Origin: Copromyces sp. CBS 386.78 | Taxonomy: Eukaryota > Ascomycota > Sordariomycetes > Sordariales > Sordariaceae | NCBI GenBank assembly: GCA_030685235.1 | Contig: MU839133.1 | Coordinates: forward strand, 62,001-126,000 | Reading direction: 5' to 3' | Length of the DNA: 64,000 bases | In this document: one piece after another, positions 8,732 to 19,014 of the stretch | Position numbering within the stretch: position 1 is the stretch's first letter | How the letters are laid out: each line of letters begins with the position of its first letter | Translations under genes and position numbers: made by a program | The notes under the pieces: model-generated | Databases searched by the model: none | Told to the model about the DNA's origin: nothing | The model's input: only the letters and a program-made list of their open reading frames with translations

Positions 8732-10482
8732 CTAAGCCTTCCTCCTCTTAGCCTCACGCCCCTCCTTCTCCTGCCCCTTGCTCTCCTTGCTCACCTCCTC
8801 CTCCTGCTTCTTAACCCACTCCCTCGCCTCCCTAATGATCCTCTTCTCGCCCGCCCTAACCCACACAGCCATCTCCCTCCTCGTCGTCGGCCTACCACCC
8901 TCGATCCCCGCAAGGACCTTCTCGTCCTCCTCCAAACTAGTAGCATACTGTCCCTCCCTCTCCTCCAACGCGCTTCTCACGGCACCCAATAAGATCTCCT
9001 TTTTCTTGGTTTTATCCCCCAACGCCTCCGCGACCGCCCGATCCCCACTCCCCACGACCTTCTTCACAGCCTTGAGGTACGTCTTAACCTGCTCCTCCAA
9101 CTCCTCCGGCCATCCCACAAACTCCGCTTCACCATGCACCTGACCCTCCGAATCCGGGTCCTCGCTCTGTCGTTCAAGAACGAAACTATCTTCCCATTCT
9201 CCCTCTTCCTTTTCGTCCTCCAGGAGGTCGTCGACCTTCTCCCATTGCACCGCCTCCTTCTTCTTCTTTCCCTGTAGCCCATCCACCATCTTCTTCAGCC
9301 CTTTCTCGACCAACCCCCACCCCAGTTCCACGACATCGTACCTAGCATGATTGGCCGTGACATAGCCGTACCGTCTCAACAACTCGGCACTGCTCAACGG
9401 GCCGTAGTAATTCAGTATCTCCTCCCCTGCTTTGATCTCCCTCAGCGAAGTAGCCGTCAAACTGCCCTCTCCGTGGTTAATGTGCGCGTTGAAGACCGCG
9501 TCGGCATTAAGCATGTCAGCCATGGGGACCATGCCCATGGTATCATTCTGCCCAGCCAACTGGTCCTCCACCCAGCCATCTTCTTCTTCTTCTTGGTCTT
9601 CATCCTCGTCATCTTCCTTGGCCAAATCAAAAGCATAAGCCATAATCGCTGATCCCATCCTGTGTCCCAAAGCCAAGAGTTCCTCCTCGCTCAACTTCTT
9701 TCTCTCCTCCGCCGGATACGCAGACGACGACGACGGATAAAAAGCCTCCTCATGGTCCTTCACAACCCTCACAATCTTGGACCGAATCATCTCATCCGCC
9801 TCCTCCTTGCCCACCTTGGCCACCAACGCGCTGGCTTGCAACTCGCCCAACTCTTCCCCGGTCCAAAACATGGGCGTGTCAAACTTGTTGGGCAAGACAG
9901 ACAGGTAGGGAAACCAGGCCGACTGGGAACCGTGGAGGTACTCATGAATCAAAATGAGGATTAACAAAGTCCACGAGTCCTGCGAGTTCATAGGGTCGTC
10001 GTCGTTTTCATCGAGTTCCTCTACGAGGTCGGGGACGTCATCGTCGTCGGCGGTGTGGGAGTGGGACTCCTCGGCGACGGTAGGCTCGGCGGGACCGTTG
10101 AAGAGGGAGGGAAGTTTGGCGGCGAGGGGGGAGGTGGTGGCGCAGAGGATGGAAGAGCGGGGGATGGTGAAGAGGGGGGTGTCGGCGGGGATGGGGGCAG
10201 TGGCGACTGGTGCATGTTAGCCAAGATTCCCGCATCATGAGGGAGGTGAGTGAATCCAAGGGAGGTAGGTGTGTGGCCTGGACTGTGAATGAGACAGTTC
10301 AGACAGGTGATGGACACTCGAGGATACTTACTGATACCACGACCAGCACTCTTGTCTCTCAGATCAACAAGCTTGATGTCCTTGTGAAAGGTGGCGCCAG
10401 GCTGGCCGGTGAACCATTCGAGGAACTTTTGAGTTTGCTGCTCAAAGTCACCAACGGCTACGGTATCCGTGGTGGTGGCCAT
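8732..10482 (-). CDS. SET-domain lysine methyltransferase, Rkm4/SETD6-like, 541 aa
   Basis: Two exons: 10332-10482 and 8732-10206, with a 125 bp intron (GT at 10331-10330, AG at 10208-10207). The joint restores GRGIIATAPIPADTPLFTIP at residues about 48-67, the conserved entry to the split SET domain in SETD6 and the yeast Rkm proteins. The SET core follows at about 275-340: MVPMADMLNA, an N-A-H-I-N-H-G segment, and GEEILNYYG, then LLRRYGYV. The Rubisco-methyltransferase-like C-terminal region is Glu/Lys-rich and ends RRKA, a possible nuclear signal. Family members methylate ribosomal proteins (Rkm4 acts on a 60S protein in yeast); the substrate here is inferred. Codon use resembles its neighbours. 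Confidence 0.85.
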
Positions 10483-11384
10483 GATTGGCGATATTCCGAG
10501 GAAGATAGCTTGCAAGGGTAGGTGAGAGGTTGTAAAGTTTGGAGATTTCGCAAGTCGTCGCCTTTGTGAAATGGTGATTGTCAGTGGACTTTTCAGAGAT
10601 GGCTCGTGCACATTTTGACATTTGCTCAGGGTTAGGGTTGTAAATGCTGCTCGCACGCCACGTTGGAGGACGAGGTTTGTGCCGATCGATAAACAAAGGA
10701 AAAAGGGGTAAGACAAATGTTGTGCGTGTTGTGTTTTCTCTTCTCTTCATCATGCAGCTCTATTGATGCGCGCCTCAGGGAGCTGCTCAAGGCTCTTGCC
10801 CGTTGCTGGCTGCCCATATCTTACTGGTCCACCATCAGGTACTGTGAGGTGCCTGAACAAGCATTAGTGTGAGCAACGCCAGAAGTGTGGTGAATTTGGC
10901 CAGCTGCTTTGGGTGTCTGGAGTAGTGGTTGTGGCCAGGAGGAGGAGGTGGAGGGCTTCTTACGACCCGTTTTTTTTGTTTTTTTTTTGGGCAAAAGATT
11001 GGTGCCGGTGATGCCCTGCTTGGTGGTCTGCCTGTTGAAACGAGCGAGCTCTGCGTTCCTCGGCCGGCTCGTCCATGGCTCGACATCATGTCCTTCGTCT
11101 TCTCTGCTGTTAGCAGTGATTATTAGTCCACACCATGCAACACACTTCTTCAACATGCCCAGGTTCCTTCAACGCACTGTCGCAGCCCTCAAACAGCTTG
11201 ACCGAACCATGTTGCATGCAAACAATAATCATTCTGGACTCCGGCCCGCAGGCATGAAATGGGTATGCGGGATTATGCCAGCCTCTATGCCCATCGATAT
11301 AGTACAGGGGGTGTATACAATAAAGGGATGCTTCTCTCTTTTCTCTTTCTCTTTCTCTCTTCTCCTCTCTCGGCCTGGCGCACC
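10483..11384. other. Intergenic, upstream of the SET gene and downstream of mrpl15
   Basis: No supported gene. A long CT-rich tract at about 11327-11372 lies just past the mrpl15 stop and probably belongs to its 3' UTR. Confidence 0.5.
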
Positions 11385-12384
11385 TTAGGCTCCGAGCTTC
11401 TTGAGGATCTTCTCTCTGACAATGCGCTGGGCGACAGCGGCGCCCTTTTCTAACGAGATGGCGCCAATGATGGCGAAGAGGGTTGAGTTGAGGACGACGA
11501 CGACACCGGAGGATTCGAGATCTTCGGGCTAGAGGGTTCACAATGTACGTGTTAGTAGCAGCTCCGTGCACTGTAGATTATGAGGCACGAGTATTACCAT
11601 TCTGGGCTTCCACCGCATGACGGTAAGCAGGCCGAGATCGATGCCCATCCTTGCGAGCTTGGTCTTGTCCATAATGTCTACCGGTTGCGTGTAGATGAGC
11701 TTGTCGATGTTGGCCAAGGCGGCGTGGGTGTAGGGCTGGCGGCCGTATTTGTCGACGATGGGCTGGTCAAGGACGGGGCTGGTGAGGATGGAGCGGGTAG
11801 CCTCGAGGGCGATTATTTGACGGCCTGACAGAACCTTGTTAGCCCGAGTCCGTGTTGCTGCTGTGTCCGTTGCGATATTTCCATCTTCCCCTTTCCTCTC
11901 TCCTCATATATTTCCTCCATTTCTATCCCGTGCGAGTCCACTGCTGTCACGTACCGAGGAAAGCCAGCCTTGTGTTATAACCTCTCCTTCCGTAGTCGAA
12001 ACTCTTGTGGGTGACGGCCAGCCACTTGGTCTCGTCTGATAGCATCCTGGCGCCGCCCTGGCCGAGGAAGGCCTCGTAAAAGGCATCCAACTTTGCCGGG
12101 TCGCTGTTGACCATCCACTTCTGGCGCCTGGGATCCTTGACGAGGTTGAGGGAGAAACCGGGACCCTTCATGCGCTCGGGGGTGTACGACCACCTTGGCC
12201 TGGGCTGCTGCGAGCTGCTGCCGGAAGCATCTTGTTCTTGTTGGACAGCCGACGACGACGAGACCTGGCGGGCGACGGGGACGGCAGCGACTTGTTGGAC
12301 AGCGACGGGTCGCCTAGAGCATTGCTGCGCAACGGTCTTGCATGTCGAGGCGAAGACGGAACGGGAGGGTGTGAGGGCGGCCAT
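11385..12384 (-). CDS. mrpl15: Mitochondrial large-subunit ribosomal protein Mrpl15 (mL57), 266 aa
   Basis: Three exons: 11955-12384, 11598-11824 and 11385-11528, joined by introns of 130 and 69 bp with GT-AG ends; all phases agree. The first about 45 residues are rich in Arg, Ser, Val and Gln with few acidic residues, as in a mitochondrial import signal. The body has the degenerate RNase III fold typical of yeast Mrpl15: WLAVTHKSFDYGRRGYNTRL, then LAFLGRQIIALEATRSIL, and a C-terminal helix ending EKILKKLGA. In the family this fold has lost catalysis and serves as a structural part of the mitoribosome. The gene is divergent from rtt109 over a 768 bp gap. Alternative: another RNase III-like mitochondrial ribosomal protein such as Mrpl3, but length and motif fit Mrpl15 better. 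Confidence 0.85.
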
Positions 12385-13152
12385 TGTTGGTTTTTACTGT
12401 TGATTTGGATATGCGACTGGAGATGCGACGACGACCCGGGGGCGAGACCGTGGAGATACTTGAGGTATGAAAGGTGTGGATGTGGATTTGGGAACCGGGT
12501 CGTGGGGGTGTAGTGTAGAAAGACGTCGAGGTCGGATGGGCGCCCGTTGCACTCTCGGGGGGAATCACAAAACACCAAAGATTCCGGAAAGAAGGATGTC
12601 GCGCGGCTGGCAGCTCGGTCGGCGCGGTCGGTCGGTGCACAGGCTCACCTCAGTTTCTTGACGGGGTCGCTGTGCGGGAAGTCCAACAGATGGCAACGCT
12701 CCGGGTCCGTTCGCGCGCTCTGGAGTGGGACGGCAGACGGGAATTTTTTGCGACCGATCGAGGGACGGGACCCCACGGCCCAGCTCGGGTGGTCTGTGCG
12801 TCATATCAATTGGGCAATTCTCCACGCTCAGCAAAGTGCGGGGCCTCAGTTCTTGAGGACGCTAGCCATCCAAGGTTAGCTCAACAATCAGTCCCTCCCG
12901 TCTTGGCGTGTTCAAAAGGTACATCCCCACTGTTGGTTAGCGCCTGTTAGTGCTTGTCGCGTCCCTTGCAGTGGAACCAGGCTCTGTCTCTTCTTCCTTT
13001 TCATCAATCATCTGATCCCTTTTTTCTCTCCCAGCACTTTTCTTCAACAAAAAGCTGCTCTTTCCCCAAGGCACTTTGTGCTCGCCCTCATCCTCACCAT
13101 GCGCTCCAGTTTCCAGTTGTCACCTCACTGACCACGCATTTCAGCACTCGCA
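12385..13152. promoter_or_regulatory. Divergent promoter region between mrpl15 and rtt109
   Basis: 768 bp separate two start codons pointing away from each other, so both promoters must lie here. No clear TATA box. The rtt109 side is CT-rich from about 12985 on, as in many Neurospora leaders, and holds a short upstream frame at 13099-13131. Confidence 0.6.
13099..13131 (+). promoter_or_regulatory. 10-codon uORF in the rtt109 leader
   Basis: ATG at 13099 sits in the favourable context CACCATGCG and opens a ten-residue frame (MRSSFQLSPH) that stops with TGA at 13129-13131, 21 bases before the main ATG. Such a frame could reduce or condition translation of rtt109. It is in the leader only if transcription starts upstream of 13099, which the CT-rich leader-like sequence suggests. 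Confidence 0.45.
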
Positions 13153-13520
13153 ATGGCATCCTCGTCGTCGACCCCTTCCACCGTCTCCAAACGCGATCGC
13201 GACTCTTGCTCGGCCAACAAGATGAGCTTCTTCAAACAGACAAATAATGCTGGTGGCAGCACCACGAGCACCACCACCAACCCCCCGAACGAACTTATGG
13301 ACAAGCTTGCTTCTGTGTTGCCAAAAGACGTCAAGTTCTCGATCCACCACCTATCGACGCCCCCAACACGCACCGATGCTCTCTACGCACCTCCTCCGGG
13401 AGAGAAACCTGACAAGACCTACTGCGAGAAGCACTTCCTCTCCCTCTCCATCGATGCTCCAATGATTACCGGTGCCATTAAGCGTTCGTCCCCGGGTGCT
13501 GACGAGGCCAAGTCAACCGA

Positions 13521-13561
<41 letters not shown>

Positions 13562-15099
13562 AACAAGTGATTGCCTTTGCCATTGAGGTATTCATCTTTA
13601 CCACGGCCTTCCAGACGGTGCTGTTCGTATCCAAGGCCGACTCGACCGGTTACCTCCATCTTCTCAAGCTACCAAAAGGAGGTCCCTCTCCCATCAGCCA
13701 AGTCAGCTCGACCTTTGTATCCTACCTCATCCAACACCGACGACGGAAAAACATTGTCTCTGTCGTGAACCTCTTCGGCCGTGCACAGAACCAGTACCTC
13801 TTCCCGGGCAGTGGTGAAGACGATGGAATCGGGCCAGGCAGGGAGAAGCACATTCTTAGTGACAGGGGTCTGATCAAGTGGTGGTGTCGAGTTCTCAACC
13901 CGCTTCTGCAAGATCAGCGCAAGGACGATCACGTCGCGGCTACCAAGGGATACCTCCTCGTCCCCGGCCTGGAAGAACGGGATATGCGCGCCTTCCTTCC
14001 ACGGACTGTCACCAGTGCGAGCGACTGGGAAATTGGTCATCCCATGGAGAGAATATCCCACTACACACAGGAATTCGACTGGGTGCCGCCTAGGTGTCTG
14101 ATCCCTCGATACCCAGACGACCCAAAGTCCCGTTATAGGGACGAGCTTGACGAGGAGTCGGCAAAGTGGAAGCAGGATATGGGCACATGGAAGAGCATTA
14201 GGACATTGAACCAGTTCTGGGATGCCATGGCCTTCAGGCAAGAGTGCTCATCCGGGCGATTGACAGGCTTCATCTGGTTGGTCTTTGACCCCAGGGAGTC
14301 GGAGACAGAAGAAGAACAGGCGACACAAGCCACGACGGCTTCATTCTCGACGTCGTTCGCAACCGCGCCAATTATGACCCCTACGGGCTCTTTCGACCCT
14401 TCTACCGCCTTCCCTCCTTCAACCCCACCAAAGCGTCGTGCTGATGCCCCGGCCCGTACGCCGCAGGCCAGCCCACTCAAGGCCTCTTTCACAGCTGGAC
14501 AGGTTCCAGAGTCTCAGCCTGGGACAGCAAAGGAGACCAGCAAAAAGGAGGAGAAGGAGAAGAAAAAGAAGCTCAAAGGTCGCATCACCCCTCGTGTTCC
14601 CAAAATCAAGAAACACCAACGGAACTACCTCTTCAAGCGACCAAATACCACGGCTTACTACCACTGGCCGGTCGAGGGTCGCGGCGACCTCATGGTGGAT
14701 GAGCACGACTACAAGCGTGTGGTGGAGCTACTGCTGCAGCTTGACTTTGAGACGTTGGATAAGGCTTGCAGTGCCACCAAGCGATGGATCAGCGAGGCTG
14801 GCATGGGCGCCAAATGGGGGCATGAGGTTGTTGGGAAGAGGATCCTGACAGTGACGAATGCCACTGCTGGTCGGGGAAGCGCAGCTCCAGTTAATAATTT
14901 GACGGGGTTGGTGAGAAAGAAGAAGCCGACTGCTGTTGAGAATGGCGCGGCAGATGCTAAGATGAATGGGCTTGAGGACCCGTTTACCGACAAGGGGACA
15001 GCAGGCGATGTTGTCAACCCATTAGTGCTTGAACTACCAAAGGTGAATGTGCTGGGGGCTGGACTGATCAGGAAGAAGCCCAAGACATCCGCGTCTTAG
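13153..15099 (+). CDS. rtt109: Histone acetyltransferase Rtt109 (H3 K56 type), 648 aa
   Basis: Single exon. The protein has the Rtt109 core: VLPKDVKFSIHHLSTPPT (about 55-72), YCEKHFLSLSI (90-100), and the p300/CBP-like acetyl-CoA fold with TVLFVSKADSTGYL (155-168), followed by IKWWCRVLNPLL (241-252) and KGYLLVPGLEE (265-275). Rtt109 acetylates histone H3 Lys56 with the chaperones Asf1 and Vps75 in new chromatin and supports genome stability. It is longer than yeast Rtt109 (436 aa) because of a poly-Thr tract at 124-136 (GAC/ACG-type triplet repeat in DNA), a Pro/Ser-rich linker (about 395-460), a Lys/Glu block (about 460-480) and a long tail. A second in-frame ATG at 13222 (MSFFKQ) could also serve as start. 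Confidence 0.88.
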
Positions 15100-15361
15100 G
15101 TCTTCTGGCTGGGTTCAGTTTCTTTTTTCTTTAATTCTCCATGATACCTATTTGTATTTTCTTTGGTGGCATGATACCTTTTTGGGGAAAGCGGGATTGC
15201 GAATGTATGGGCGCATATATGATTGCAGGCTAGACGGGTCGTGGATATGAATTGACCGTGGGCTATCATTTCGTGATCTCAACATTGGAACAAAGTCTTG
15301 ACATGGTGTATTCCTTCCCATCATCAACCCCTCGCCCCTTGGTCCCTCTTCAAATCATCAC
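15100..15361. other. Convergent gap between rtt109 and the P450 gene
   Basis: 262 bp between two stop codons; T-rich sequence at 15118-15170 is the likely 3' end region of rtt109. Nothing else seen. Confidence 0.4.
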
Positions 15362-17464
15362 TCAACCCTCCAAACCGCCCACCACCCCCTTTGCCAACCT
15401 CACCTTCATCCTCATCCCATCCGCCGCCCTGGCCGTCACCTGCCTCCTCGTATACAACTTTTCCTTAACCACACAACACCCCGTCCCATCCACCAGCGGC
15501 TTCGACTTTTCCTCCTCCTCCTCCTCCCCACCATCGGGCCCTTCTTCTTGAGGCACCAACACCTTCTCGCCCAACCCGACCTTGACAAACTCATACCGTC
15601 CATGCACCAAAGCCACCACAACCTTGGCCTCGATAATGGCCAGATCCCGACCGATACAATCCCTCGGGCCGCGCTCAAAGGGACGCCATGCTCCTGCCGG
15701 GATTTCCTTTTTGTTCTTGTCCTTGTCTTTAGTGGTGGCATCGGATTCAGATTCCGAAAGAGTAGTAAGCCACCGCTCCGGCCAAAACTCATCTTTCGTC
15801 TCGCCATACACGTCGGCATCTCTATGAATGATGGTCGCGCAGTTATACAACACCATGCCATCTACATTCCACTCCCCTCCTTGTCGTCCCTGTGACTGTG
15901 ACTGTGACTGTGACTGTGACTGTGACTGTGACTGCATGTACTGTCCGCCCTTCTCCTTCTCTTTTTTATGAGAAGTACATGTACCTCCAGAGGAAGAAAA
16001 AGAAGAAGAAGAAGAAGAAGAAAAAGGTTCACTACATGTACATGTAACAACAAACCCACTCCCCACCTCGGCCCGTCTCGCCGTGCCCGCAGGCGGGTGT
16101 AGTCTCAGCGCTTCCTTGATGACTGCGTGGGTATAAACCATTTTATTTAGTTTCAGTGGTCCTGATCCGGGGGCCGATAACTGCGCGCGGATCTCGGAGG
16201 GGGAAGCTGGTGAAGAAGCGCACGCGGACGGGGAAGCGGACGGTGGGCCGAAAATGCTGTCGAGCTCGGAAGATACTCGCGAGTGCGCCCGTGGGCAAAG
16301 GGAGAGGTAGTAGAGGACCCAGCCGATGAGAATGGCGGTGGTGTCGTGGCCGGCGAACAGGAAGGTTTTGAGGGCGTCGGTGGTTGTGGAGAGGAGTTTG
16401 GGGGGCATGGGCAGGAGGGGGGAATTGTTGTGCTGCTCGCTCAGGGAGAGGGAGAGGATGGATCTGGTGGTGCCGGATTTGGTTTTTTTGGTGGTGGTGG
16501 TGGTGGTGGTGGTGGACTGAAACTCATCCTGGTGTTTGCGCTGCACGAATTCGCGGAGAAAAGTATCGACTTTTTGCGACAAAGGCTGGCGATGGCGACG
16601 GCGATGGCTGAAGGGGTTGGTTAGGAGCTGTAACCATTCCATGGGCGGTTGTTTACCTCCGGCGGCGTACGAGGTTATGAGGCGGTAGTAGGTTTTGGTG
16701 AAGTTGGACATTTCTCCTCCTCCCTCTCCTTTTCGCCCTTCTGTGTCCATCAACCCCTCATCCTCCTCTTCACCACCACCAGCAGCAGCAGCAGCATCCT
16801 CACCAAGATCAGCCCTACCAAGCAACTCCTCCTGCGCGCCCACATCCACCTCCATCACCACCTCCCCAATAACATCCACCGTCAGTCCCTGCGTCAACAT
16901 ATCCAACCTGACCACTTTTCCGTCAGCCGCGACCCGTTCCAACAGCCTCGTAAACATCCACACCTTTTCCGCAACGACCGGTAACAAGCCCATCAGATGC
17001 CCCGGCGCAAACCCCGGGTTAAACCTCTTGCGCAGCTCCTTCCACTCCTGTCCCTCCTTGATGATCATGCTGTCGTGTCCCACCAACGGCTCGAGTTCCC
17101 CCAGGGTGTAGCTCTTGGGCACCGAGTAAGCAAAGGCTGCGGAAGAGCGGGAGATCTGTTCGGCCAGATGGTGCGAGGCGATGATGCAAAGACACGGTCC
17201 CACGGGCCTTAGATCCATCAGGAAAAGCGGGGGTTGGCCCAAAGAATGCCATATCTCGAGAAGGACGAGGTCGATGTGTCTGTCGGAAGGGCCTTGCGAC
17301 GACATGGACATGAACTTGTGGAGGAGGGACATGTGGCCCCAGAGTAGGGAGGTGGGGGGTTGGGGGATGTGGGCATATTGGACGAAGCGGTGGTAGTGGA
17401 GGCGGGAGTAGGCCAAGATGGATAGTATGGCCAGGAAGGCTGTGAGGACGAGGAGGGCCGACAT
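15362..17464 (-). CDS. Cytochrome P450, 700 aa with low-complexity inserts
   Basis: Single exon. I chose the ATG at 17464 because it opens directly with a membrane anchor (MSALLVLTAFLAILSILAY); an upstream in-frame start would add 80 residues without P450 character. Landmarks: I-helix AGHDTT at about 371-376, K-helix EALRLHPP at 451-458, and heme loop FERGPRDCIGR at 596-606 with the iron-binding Cys at 603. All key residues are present, so it should be active in the ER membrane. Usual fungal P450s are about 500 aa; the excess comes from an acidic Gly/Glu insert (about 215-260), poly-Thr (327-335), a Ser/Ala/Pro insert (about 405-425), and Ser and (Gln-Ser)n runs between K-helix and heme (about 482-528). 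Substrate unknown; no biosynthetic core gene adjoins it. Confidence 0.85.
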   Translation of the reverse strand: MSALLVLTAFLAILSILAYSRLHYHRFVQYAHIPQPPTSLLWGHMSLLHKFMSMSSQGPSDRHIDLVLLEIWHSLGQPPLFLMDLRPVGPCLCIIASHHLAEQISRSSAAFAYSVPKSYTLGELEPLVGHDSMIIKEGQEWKELRKRFNPGFAPGHLMGLLPVVAEKVWMFTRLLERVAADGKVVRLDMLTQGLTVDVIGEVVMEVDVGAQEELLGRADLGEDAAAAAGGGEEEDEGLMDTEGRKGEGGGEMSNFTKTYYRLITSYAAGGKQPPMEWLQLLTNPFSHRRRHRQPLSQKVDTFLREFVQRKHQDEFQSTTTTTTTTKKTKSGTTRSILSLSLSEQHNNSPLLPMPPKLLSTTTDALKTFLFAGHDTTAILIGWVLYYLSLCPRAHSRVSSELDSIFGPPSASPSACASSPASPSEIRAQLSAPGSGPLKLNKMVYTHAVIKEALRLHPPAGTARRAEVGSGFVVTCTCSEPFSSSSSSSFSSSGGTCTSHKKEKEKGGQYMQSQSQSQSQSQSQSQGRQGGEWNVDGMVLYNCATIIHRDADVYGETKDEFWPERWLTTLSESESDATTKDKDKNKKEIPAGAWRPFERGPRDCIGRDLAIIEAKVVVALVHGRYEFVKVGLGEKVLVPQEEGPDGGEEEEEEKSKPLVDGTGCCVVKEKLYTRRQVTARAADGMRMKVRLAKGVVGGLEG
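15893..15935. repeat. Hexanucleotide (TGTGAC)n microsatellite in the P450 gene
   Basis: About seven copies of TGTGAC on the + strand encode the (Gln-Ser)n run on the - strand, located between the K-helix and the heme loop. A nearby GTG triplet run at 16486-16513 encodes poly-Thr. Both are in frame and could vary in length without breaking the gene. Confidence 0.8.
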
Positions 17465-19014
17465 TGATGGCGAGGGTGATGGTCGTGATGGTGGTTTGGT
17501 GTGGTAACCTCTCGAGGGGAGAGAATATGTGTTCCTGAGGGGAAAAGTCTCCGAGTCCAAGTAGGACAAGCAGATGCGGTCGGTGAAGACAGAAAAGACA
17601 GAATGTAGATCCGGCTGCTTCTTGCCCTCCCTTATATGCCGCTGCGTGGTACCCAAGGTAGTAGGTACCATATGATGATGTACGTCCCGCTCCAGTAGCC
17701 TCATTCAGTGTTCCAGTGTCCCGACGGATAAATGCCAGCTGAAGCTACCGTACCTCTGTGATCCATCATCCATCACACCTCTCCCGAGTCCCGATCTCTT
17801 CCCGTTCCTATTAAATCATCTCTCTGCTTCTTCTGCTGTGATACCCAAGTCCTCCTCTACAGTTCTCGTATACAAGACAACCTCATAGGTCTGTGTGACA
17901 ATAGATCCGATAGGTTCCCCTTGCAAGCCGCTTCAATCCTACGTCAGAAGCAAGGGACGACACTCGGTTCAAGCTCCCAAGCCGCCCCAAGCGATTGATT
18001 GACTGATCCATGGTTCGACGGGGTCACGGCGTCAGTTCGGTTACATTGATTTTAAGGGATTTGGGGGCTTTGGCCCGAGTGGCCGATTGTCGTATGTCGG
18101 TAGTTGGGGCGGAATGGACCCTAACCCTGACAGCTTGGGGGAGTGCCTTGTCCTCTTTCTTCTGAGCCACTGCTTTGCCCCGTTCTGTTGATTCATTGCT
18201 CCATTATAGAACATTCACGTTGCAAGAGGCACTCTGCTGTTCCATTCTCAGGCACATGCATGCCACTTATTATCCGTCTGACACTCCGACCTGAGGCTCA
18301 ACGACCCGCGACGTTCCAATTCGAGCCCAAGTTAACTTCCAATCGGGCATTGCTTACCGTGTCAGCATGTGATAGGTATTTGTTTCCCCGGGCTCTGCCA
18401 TGCCATGATCCGAGTATGCCAGACGCCCAGGGCCCCCTCCCCCGTATCCGCGCCGAATGCAACGGGCCGTGTCGTGTTTTCATGGACCCCTGAAGCGAAC
18501 ACTTTCAAGCCTTTCAATCAGAAAACACCTTCTTTACTTCTTGTCGTCTTTTCCTTTGCACGTTTTGGTGTTCGTCTCTGCTGCTTTCAGCGACATGCGA
18601 TACCGTGCGGGGGAAATGTCCATTCGACACGGCGGAGGAGGAGGGGACCGCGCACCGGAGTTCAGGGGACCACTGCTACACCATTGAAGTTCTCAAACGA
18701 ACAAAGGCCGTTGGGAAGCTAAAAGGTACCTCTACCTTACCTACGTATGCTGCCTGGCTGGATAACATACCCGCCTTTATAACATCATCAAGAATACGTC
18801 GAATTGGGGCACCTGGGGCCAAGGGCCGGTTTTGCACGCGGAGTAAATACCAGAGTCCAAACCGTAGGACCAGCTCAGAACGTTTGCTCCATTTTCTCTT
18901 TATCCCCATCAAGAAAAGTCCAGATCTAGCTAGCATTGAAAGAACAAAGGAAAACACTGTTTACAGTCTCGTTATCGAAAATTTAAACCGTCATCCACAT
19001 CATCATCATCATCA
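17465..19014. other. Intergenic, no supported gene
   Basis: About 1.5 kb upstream of the P450 start and downstream of the rhodopsin-domain gene stop. Frames up to 160 codons exist but lack protein-like features. A CAT repeat at about 18997-19018 lies at the end of the neighbouring gene. Confidence 0.5.

Noticed and set aside
10621..18130. Short telomere-like words (GGGTTAGGGTTG near 10624, CCCTAACCCTGA near 18119)
   Set aside because: Fewer than two full TTAGGG units each; expected by chance.
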